NCBI RefSeq assembly: GCF_001598475.1
Contig: NZ_BCZA01000001.1
Span: 496,001 to 560,000 of the forward strand
DNA: 64,000 nucleotides
Origin: Pantoea agglomerans NBRC 102470
GTDB lineage: Bacteria > Pseudomonadota > Gammaproteobacteria > Enterobacterales > Enterobacteriaceae
Direction of reading: 5' to 3'
In this document: positions 58,378 to 64,000 of the stretch, in pieces
How the letters are laid out: the number at the start of each line of letters is the position of its first letter
Numbering within the stretch: position 1 is the stretch's first letter
Position numbers and translations under genes: made by a program
Notes under the pieces: generated by a model
The model's database searches: none
Told to the model about the DNA's origin: nothing
The model's input: only the letters and a program-made list of their open reading frames with translations

Positions 58378-59553
58378 TCACCCTAAGTCGTTAAATACCC
58401 GCGCCAGTCGGCCCGTGCCTGCGACCGTTACGGGGGATTCGCTGGCAGCAATGAAGCAGGATTCACCTGGTTTCAGCGTTACCTGCTGCTCGCCTTTGGC
58501 GATCACCGTCTGGCCTTCAATGCAGAACAGCAGTGCGGCGCTCTGCTGCGCCAGCGGCTGTGGCTCTGCGTTCAGGGTATGAATAGCAAAAGCAAAATCC
58601 TCCACCGGAATCGGGAAGCGCAGTGCGTTGCCCTGTTGCTCCGGCTCGGTCAGCAGGGTGCTGGCTGGCTTCTCTTCAAACTTCAGGTTCGCCATCAGCT
58701 CGGCGATATCGATATATTTCGGGGTTAAACCGGCCCGTAACACGTTATCGGAGTTTGCCATCACCTCCAGCGCCACGCCTTTCAGATAAGCGTGCGGGGT
58801 CTCCGCATAGAGGAACATCGCCTCGCCCGGTTGCAGCGTGATTACGTTCAGCAGCAGCGGCGAAAACAGGCCACTGTCGTCAGGATACTCTGCCGCAATC
58901 ATGCGAATGGTCTGCCACGGCTCACCCTGTTGTGCATCAACCGCGGATTTCAGGATGCCCAGCGCCAGCGATTTCGCCTCACCCTCCAGTGACAGCAGGG
59001 TAGAGAAGAGCGCGGCCAGCGTCTCCTGATCGGGATGCTGCAGAAAATGGGCTATCTGTGGATGTGCGCCCGCAACCGGCTCCAGCAGTGAGACCATCTC
59101 CGTCAGGGTGCGAAAGCCATTCATCGCCTGGAAGGGCGTCAGCGCGTAGACCAGCTCCGGCTTGTGGTTGGCATCTTTATAATTACGCTCAGCAGCCGTC
59201 AGCGGAATACCCGCCGCATTCTCACGGGCAAAGCCCACTTCAGCCGCGCGTTTGCTGGGATGGACCTGAATCGACAGCGGCTGATCGGCAGACAACACTT
59301 TGAACAGGAAGGGCAGTTCACCAAAACGCTGTGCCACCGCTTCGCCCAGCATGGCGGCAGGCGCGGCATCAATCACGTCACGCAGCGAACGCTCGCTGCC
59401 CTGGTCAATCACGGTGGAGGGGCTTTTTGGATGTGCGCCCATCCAGAGTTCCGCTATCGGCAGCCCCTGTGGATTAGCGATTCCGTAAAGCTCAGTCAAC
59501 GCAGTTTTGCTGCCCCATGCGTAGTTTTGCAGCGTATTGTTCATTTTTTGCAT
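58378..59553 (-). CDS. manA: Mannose-6-phosphate isomerase
   Basis: This 391-residue zinc cupin enzyme interconverts mannose 6-phosphate and fructose 6-phosphate. The hallmark NYAWGSKTALTELYG, AELWMGAHPKSPS, the metal-binding QVHPS (SIQVHPSK) and NHKPELVYALTPF, and the catalytic region LRAGLTPKYID are present. The ATG at 59553 (MQKMNN) has AAAGGG upstream and aligns with E. coli. In E. coli fumA lies between it and fumC; here it does not. Confidence 0.97.
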   Translation of the reverse strand: MQKMNNTLQNYAWGSKTALTELYGIANPQGLPIAELWMGAHPKSPSTVIDQGSERSLRDVIDAAPAAMLGEAVAQRFGELPFLFKVLSADQPLSIQVHPSKRAAEVGFARENAAGIPLTAAERNYKDANHKPELVYALTPFQAMNGFRTLTEMVSLLEPVAGAHPQIAHFLQHPDQETLAALFSTLLSLEGEAKSLALGILKSAVDAQQGEPWQTIRMIAAEYPDDSGLFSPLLLNVITLQPGEAMFLYAETPHAYLKGVALEVMANSDNVLRAGLTPKYIDIAELMANLKFEEKPASTLLTEPEQQGNALRFPIPVEDFAFAIHTLNAEPQPLAQQSAALLFCIEGQTVIAKGEQQVTLKPGESCFIAASESPVTVAGTGRLARVFNDLG

Positions 59554-59752
59554 TGTATAACCCTTTATCACGGGAAATTATTGCCAGTATTAAAGCAGAA
59601 ACTGCCGGTAAAAATACATCTCCAGCGCAAAAGGACGCTAAGCTCTGATAATGTTAAATTATTGTGTATTACTATCCTGACCGCCCGGCAGTCGATCGTA
59701 ATGACGTACCGGGCGGCCATTCTTTTAAAAACCAGATGAAGGAGACGTATTC

Positions 59753-61150
59753 ATGGCAGCCAATCGCATTGAGAAAGATTCAATGGGCCCCATCGACGTA
59801 CCGGCAGACAAACTGTGGGGCGCGCAGACACAGCGCTCACTGGAACACTTCCGCATCTCAACCGAAAAAATGCCGACCGCACTGGTGCATGCACTGGCAC
59901 TGACCAAGCGCGCCGCGGCCAGCGTTAACCGCGATCTGGGACTGCTGCCCGCTGACCGCGCCGAGGCGATTGTCAGCGCGGCCGATGAGGTGCTGGCTGA
60001 CAAGCATGCGGATGAATTCCCGCTGGCGATCTGGCAGACCGGTTCCGGCACCCAGACCAATATGAACATGAATGAAGTGCTGGCGAACCGCGCCAGTGAA
60101 ATCCTCGGCGGCGAGCGTGGTATGGCGCGGCTGGTTCATCCCAACGACGATGTGAACAAGAGCCAGAGCTCCAACGATGTCTTCCCGACGGCGATGCACG
60201 TTGCCGCCGTTATCGCCTTGCGCGAACAGCTGATCCCTCAGATTCAGGTACTGAAAAAGACCTTAAGCCAGAAGTCCGACGCCTTCAAAGATATCGTCAA
60301 GATTGGCCGTACTCACCTGCAGGATGCCACGCCGCTGACCCTGGGCCAGGAGATTTCCGGCTGGGTGGCGATGCTGGAGCATAACCTGAAGCATATTGAG
60401 CAGAGCATTCCGCATGTGGCGGAACTGGCGCTGGGCGGCACCGCAGTAGGCACCGGCCTGAATACCCATCCGGAATATGCGGTGCGCGTGGCGAAGGCGC
60501 TGGCCGATCTCACGCAGCAGCCGTTTGTCACTGCGCCAAATAAATTTGAGGCGCTGGCAACCTGTGATGCGCTGGTGCATGCGCATGGCGCGCTGAAAGG
60601 GCTGGCCGCCTCGCTGATGAAAATCGCTAACGACGTGCGCTGGCTCTCTTCCGGCCCGCGTTGCGGCATCGGCGAAATCGCCATCCCGGAAAATGAGCCT
60701 GGCAGCTCCATCATGCCGGGTAAAGTTAACCCGACCCAGTGCGAAGCGATGACCATGCTCTGCTGTCAGGTGATGGGTAACGATGTGGCGATCAACATGG
60801 GCGGCGCATCCGGTAACTTTGAGCTTAACGTGTTCCGTCCGATGGTAATCCATAACTTCCTGCAATCAATTCGCCTGCTGGCGGATGGCATGGACAGCTT
60901 TAATCATCACTGCGCGGTCGGTATTGAGCCGGTGCGTGAGCGCATCGATCAACTGCTTAACGAATCGCTGATGCTGGTGACGGCGCTGAATACCCATATT
61001 GGCTATGACAAAGCGGCAGAAATTGCCAAGAAGGCGCACAAAGAGGGGCTGACGCTGAAAGGCTCGGCGCTGAAGCTGGGTTATCTTACCGAAGAGGAGT
61101 TTGATGCCTGGGTTCGTCCGGAAGAGATGGTCGGCAGCATGAAGTCGTAA
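59753..61150 (+). CDS. fumC: Class II fumarase FumC (oxygen-stable)
   Basis: This 465-residue iron-independent enzyme interconverts fumarate and malate. [44 protein letters not shown] and the signature [13 protein letters not shown] are all present, with the catalytic Ser in that loop. AAGGAG precedes the ATG. In E. coli it is induced by SoxRS and iron shortage, which fits an organism that relies on Fe-S-free enzymes under oxidative stress. Confidence 0.97.
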   Translation: MAANRIEKDSMGPIDVPADKLWGAQTQRSLEHFRISTEKMPTALVHALALTKRAAASVNRDLGLLPADRAEAIVSAADEVLADKHADEFPLAIWQTGSGTQTNMNMNEVLANRASEILGGERGMARLVHPNDDVNKSQSSNDVFPTAMHVAAVIALREQLIPQIQVLKKTLSQKSDAFKDIVKIGRTHLQDATPLTLGQEISGWVAMLEHNLKHIEQSIPHVAELALGGTAVGTGLNTHPEYAVRVAKALADLTQQPFVTAPNKFEALATCDALVHAHGALKGLAASLMKIANDVRWLSSGPRCGIGEIAIPENEPGSSIMPGKVNPTQCEAMTMLCCQVMGNDVAINMGGASGNFELNVFRPMVIHNFLQSIRLLADGMDSFNHHCAVGIEPVRERIDQLLNESLMLVTALNTHIGYDKAAEIAKKAHKEGLTLKGSALKLGYLTEEEFDAWVRPEEMVGSMKS

Positions 61151-61166
61151 GGTTTGAGTGAGTCAG

Positions 61167-61193
61167 AGGCCAGCGAATGCTGGCCTTTATTAT
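61167..61193. terminator. Terminator between fumC and tus
   Basis: An 8-bp stem (AGGCCAGC / GCTGGCCT, loop GAAT) is followed by TTTATTATTT. It ends next to the tus stop codon. Confidence 0.75.
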
Positions 61194-62123
61194 TTATATC
61201 GGACAATCGACCCACAGATGCAGTCTGGGGATCAAAAGATTCAGCGGTTCAGCGGCAGGTTTATAACGATGGTTAATATTATCGGCATCGTAGTTAAGCA
61301 ATTCGCCCAGAACCGGAACCTGGCTGCGATCGCGACAGATAACCAGAATCGGTGAAGGACAGGCCAGCTGAGTTTGTTTTTGTTCATCCGCGCGCCAGAC
61401 GCGTGCAACCGGCTGGACTTTCACCGGGCGCTTGATTTTCAGCCGTGCCGAGGCGGGCAGGGCGCGCACGCTTGCCAGCTCCTCCTGCACTTTTTCCGCC
61501 CACTGTTCACGTGACCACGGCGCTTTTGCACGTCCCGACTTCAGGCTTTTTTCCAGCTGGGCGATCACCTCTTCACGCTTGAGATTCTTGATAATGTGCT
61601 TGTTGGCCCAGCCGAAACGCAGGCTATCCGGTGCGCTCAGCAGGGTGATAGTGCGATAGGCATTCAGGGTAATCAGCCCGCGCAAATGCTGGTGGACAAA
61701 CTCAAAACGCGCCTCACTCGGCAGGCCAGAGTCCACCGTAATCAGCTGCTCCAGCCGTGCCTTCAGCTGATTGATGACGTCGACCAGTGCGCCGATCTCC
61801 GCCTCCTGCTGCGCGTCGCATTCGATACAGAGCGCGCCAGGCAAGCGCACGGCAGCCTTGGTGCTCAGCTGTTCTGACTGATGCTGCATAAACAGGCGGC
61901 AGTAGTGGTCAAGCGCCATCTTTAACGCGCTCTCCCCGAGATGCTGCTCGACGGCAATCCGGGTGATCGCTTCATGTTCGCGGCCTTTAACCACCGGCGG
62001 CAGGCTGAAGACGCGGGCGATCAGCAGAGGCTGCGCTTCAATCTGCTGACGCAATTCACCCAGCGCCAGTTCCAGGTCATTTACACATTGATGCATATCA
62101 GCCACTAAGTCGTAGCGCGTCAT
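61194..62123 (-). CDS. tus: Tus, replication-terminator protein
   Basis: This 309-residue monomer binds Ter sites and blocks replication forks from one side. Conserved segments include LRFGWANKHIIKNLKREEVI and the C-terminal basic strands (SARLKIKRPVKVQPVARVWR) that contact the DNA. Its length is like E. coli Tus (309). Two Ter-like sequences lie in its leader, so it should repress itself as in E. coli. It converges on fumC. Confidence 0.95.
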   Translation of the reverse strand: MTRYDLVADMHQCVNDLELALGELRQQIEAQPLLIARVFSLPPVVKGREHEAITRIAVEQHLGESALKMALDHYCRLFMQHQSEQLSTKAAVRLPGALCIECDAQQEAEIGALVDVINQLKARLEQLITVDSGLPSEARFEFVHQHLRGLITLNAYRTITLLSAPDSLRFGWANKHIIKNLKREEVIAQLEKSLKSGRAKAPWSREQWAEKVQEELASVRALPASARLKIKRPVKVQPVARVWRADEQKQTQLACPSPILVICRDRSQVPVLGELLNYDADNINHRYKPAAEPLNLLIPRLHLWVDCPI

Positions 62124-62135
62124 GTTGTGCCTCCA

Positions 62136-62147
62136 TAGTTACAACGT
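62136..62147 (-). promoter_or_regulatory. Ter-like site adjoining the tus ribosome-binding site
   Basis: On the minus strand GACGTTGTAACTATGG keeps the invariant GTTGTAACTA core of the Ter consensus, with several changes outside it. It lies 13-24 bp before the tus ATG, in the same orientation as the stronger site upstream. Confidence 0.5.
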
Positions 62148-62186
62148 CCACAATGTGGCAGAAGCCTGGCGAGGATGCAAGCACCA

Positions 62187-62204
62187 TATAGTTACAACAT
62201 ACTA
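62187..62204 (-). promoter_or_regulatory. Ter site (Tus-binding) upstream of tus
   Basis: On the minus strand the sequence TAGTATGTTGTAACTATA matches the Ter consensus AGNATGTTGTAACTAAA almost throughout and is close to E. coli TerB. It lies about 65-80 bp upstream of tus, where Tus would block its own promoter as well as replication forks of one direction. Confidence 0.88.
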
Positions 62205-62325
62205 AAAGTGTTTTACTCAAAACCGTGCGGCCTGCCTGGCTATCCAGTCGAAAGGGCATCACGCATTTTGGCTTATCGCAGAACATGTTATAAAAACGGT
62301 TCGCCTGCTAACCAAGAGAACGCTT

Positions 62326-63510
62326 GTGAATCAGAACAACAAACCCGGTATCGCCGCCATTATTACCCTGGGCTGGGTGCAGATCCTCTCGTGGGGCGGG
62401 TCGTTCTATCTGATGGCAGTGATGGCGAATCCGATTGCGGCTGAGACAGGCTGGTCACAGCAGTGGATTTATGGCGCGCTCTCGACCGGGATTCTGGTCT
62501 CGGGCCTGCTGTCACCGCTGGCTGGCAGAATTATCGCCCGTACCGGTGGCCGCCTGTTGCTGGCGCTGAGTGGGATGGTGATGGCGGTGGGGCTGGTGAT
62601 CATGGCTTATAGCCACTCTCTGCCGCTGTTTCTGTTTGCCTGGGTAATTATTGGCATCGGTATGGCGATGGGCCTTTATGACGCACTATTTGCCACGCTC
62701 GGCACCTGCTATGGCGGTCAGGCGCGTGCAGCGATCACCGGTATCACCCTGATATCTGGCTTCTGCACCACGCTGGTCTGGCCGGGAACGGCGTTGTTAA
62801 TCCACGGATTCGGCTGGCGAAACGCGTCGCTGATTATTGCGGTACTGATGGTCGTCTGCGTGCTGCCCGCCTATCTGTTTGCCTTACCCGACAGTCATGC
62901 TAAGCGGCCGGTGAAACGACTGAGTCCGCAGCCTGGCACGGCGGAGATTGCGCCTGCGCTGTTCTGGCTGCTGTGTGCCATTTTTACCCTGGCGTCAGTG
63001 ATCATGACGGCTATTTCCGTGCAGCTTATCGCTTTGTTGCAGGCGAGTGGCCATACGCTGACCTCGGCGCTGGCGATCAGCGCCGTACTTGGTCCGTGCC
63101 AGGTGGGATCCCGACTCGTCGATATCGCCTTTAAACGCAGTCATCCCATCCGTACCACCTTTTTTTCCGTCGGGCTGGTGGCACTGGGCTTGCTGTTGCT
63201 GGCACTGTTTCCGCAGATGGCGTTGCTGAGCATGGTGTTGTATGGCGCAGGAAATGGCTTACGTGCCATCGTGCGGGGAACTTTACCGCTGGCGATGGTC
63301 AAACCAGAGTCCTATGCGATTGTGGTGGGTAAAATGGCCCGCCCGGCGTTGATGGGGCAGGCACTGACGCCGCTGATAGGTGGATATGTGTTTGAAAAGA
63401 TGGGAGCATCGGCGACGCTGTGGTTGCTTTGCGCCCTGGCAATCTTTAACGTGGTACTGGTTATTGCGCTGAAGCAGCGATTACCGGCGACAGCGGCCAA
63501 CACGGCATAA
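62326..63510 (+). CDS. MFS transporter of unknown substrate
   Basis: The 394-residue inner-membrane protein has 12 predicted helices. Typical MFS features include GGSFYLMAVMANPIA near the start, the SPLAGRIIARTGGR loop between helices 2 and 3, and a central loop with HAKRPVKRLS. The likely start is GTG at 62326 with AAGAGA upstream. It is divergent from tus and followed by an Rrf2-type regulator gene 208 bp later. The substrate is unknown. Confidence 0.85.
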   Translation: MNQNNKPGIAAIITLGWVQILSWGGSFYLMAVMANPIAAETGWSQQWIYGALSTGILVSGLLSPLAGRIIARTGGRLLLALSGMVMAVGLVIMAYSHSLPLFLFAWVIIGIGMAMGLYDALFATLGTCYGGQARAAITGITLISGFCTTLVWPGTALLIHGFGWRNASLIIAVLMVVCVLPAYLFALPDSHAKRPVKRLSPQPGTAEIAPALFWLLCAIFTLASVIMTAISVQLIALLQASGHTLTSALAISAVLGPCQVGSRLVDIAFKRSHPIRTTFFSVGLVALGLLLLALFPQMALLSMVLYGAGNGLRAIVRGTLPLAMVKPESYAIVVGKMARPALMGQALTPLIGGYVFEKMGASATLWLLCALAIFNVVLVIALKQRLPATAANTA

Positions 63511-63646
63511 CGGAACGGTTCTCCTTGCTCCGCAGGAAGAGGGCCGTTAGCAGGCTAAGCACCTTGTGCTATCGGGCCTCAGCCTTTGGTGAATACGTGC
63601 CTTGTCACCGCCGGTTTGCTTCAAAAAAGCAACAGTGTTTGTTATA

Positions 63647-63684
63647 TTTATTGCTCATTGATTGTTCACTTATGCGGCAATAAA
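63647..63684. promoter_or_regulatory. Inverted repeat in the Rrf2-regulator promoter region
   Basis: TTTATTGC and GCAATAAA form an 8-bp perfect inverted repeat with a 22-bp spacer, 34 bp before the regulator start. Its AT-rich context contains a TATATT box. It could be the autoregulatory operator, but this is inference from position only. Confidence 0.4.
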
Positions 63685-63717
63685 ACAATAAGATGCACCG
63701 CAACTCAGGATAAAGAA

Positions 63718-64000
63718 ATGCTTGATTACCGCTTCCCGACAGCTTTGCAAATGGTTCTGAGCGTAGCGATGGCGGAGCAAATGGGAAAACGCTCTACCAG
63801 CGCGATTCTGGCCTACGGGCTGGAAGCGAATCCCAGTTTCATACGAAAATTAATGGTCCCGCTGACCCGTGACGGCATTATCGTCTCCACGCTGGGCCGT
63901 ACCGGTTCGATTCATCTGGGCCGTCCTGCTGCGGAAATTACCCTGCGGGATATCTATGTCTCCGTGATCGAAGACAAAAAAATCTGGGCCGCGCGTCCCG
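63718..64000 (+). CDS. Rrf2-family transcriptional regulator (5' part; gene continues past the window)
   Basis: The first 94 residues are visible (MLDYRFPTALQMVLSVAMAE). A winged-helix Rrf2 domain is clear: RSTSAILAYGLEANPSFIRK, LMVPLTRDGIIVSTLG, GSIHLGRPAAEITLRDIY. The Fe-S-binding Cys cluster of IscR/NsrR-type members would lie further on and is not in view. The Shine-Dalgarno is CAGGA. It might control the MFS gene upstream or a downstream gene. Confidence 0.85.
   Translation, partial: MLDYRFPTALQMVLSVAMAEQMGKRSTSAILAYGLEANPSFIRKLMVPLTRDGIIVSTLGRTGSIHLGRPAAEITLRDIYVSVIEDKKIWAARP

Overview
The window looks like chromosomal DNA of a plant-associated enterobacterium, most likely Pantoea or a close Erwiniaceae relative. 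Several blocks keep the Escherichia coli terminus-region order almost gene for gene: mliC-pdxH-tyrS-pdxY-gstA-dtpA, nth-rsxEGDCBA-ydgK-cnu, ydgJ-add-malY-malX/malI, and ydgA-manA-fumC-tus. These proteins are close to the E. coli ones but not identical, and genes E. coli lacks are interspersed (uvsE, manganese catalase, HPP-family protein). A tus gene with Ter-like sites just upstream places the window near the replication terminus. No rRNA, tRNA, CRISPR array, phage or transposase gene was seen.

Layout. 0-5.4 kb: 5' end of a membrane protein, a chemoreceptor, katE, and zinT behind a near-perfect Zur box. 5.4-6.1 kb: a HigB/HigA-like toxin-antitoxin pair behind a 32-bp perfect palindrome. 6.2-16.8 kb: stress and accessory genes (YjbR-like, UV endonuclease uvsE, SDR oxidoreductase, Mn catalase, AriR-like protein, a predicted small RNA, LexA-controlled umuDC, a TetR regulator, two YgdI/YgdR lipoproteins and several small unknown genes). 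16.9-22.6 kb: mliC-pdxH-tyrS-pdxY and gstA, dtpA. 23.2-27.6 kb: an orphan glutamine-amidotransferase-like protein, a glucarate-dehydratase-like enzyme coupled to an MFS transporter, and an HPP membrane protein. 27.8-35.4 kb: nth and the Rsx electron-transport operon, then ydgK and cnu.

35.4-50.4 kb: a roughly 15-kb sugar block inserted between cnu and ydgJ, which lie close together in E. coli. It holds ytfQ-ytfR-ytfT-yjfF (galactofuranose ABC importer), a GNAT gene, araBA facing araFGH-araC, and no araD. It also carries two structured repeats: a 196-bp-period tandem array downstream of araA whose hairpin shows a compensatory base-pair change, and a 206-bp element with 18-bp terminal inverted repeats between araB and araA, whose end encodes the last codons and stop of araB. 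50.4-64 kb: ydgJ, add, the malI/malXY locus with two MalI operators, ydgA, manA, fumC (no fumA), tus, an MFS transporter and the 5' part of an Rrf2-type regulator.

Functionally the window combines DNA-damage and oxidative-stress defence with sugar, dipeptide and vitamin B6 metabolism, a profile that would suit a leaf-surface organism. Nothing is clearly a new system. The best leads are the two structured repeats in the ara region, the predicted small RNA near 10.15 kb, the double palindromic toxin-antitoxin operator, and the paired Ter-like sites at tus.
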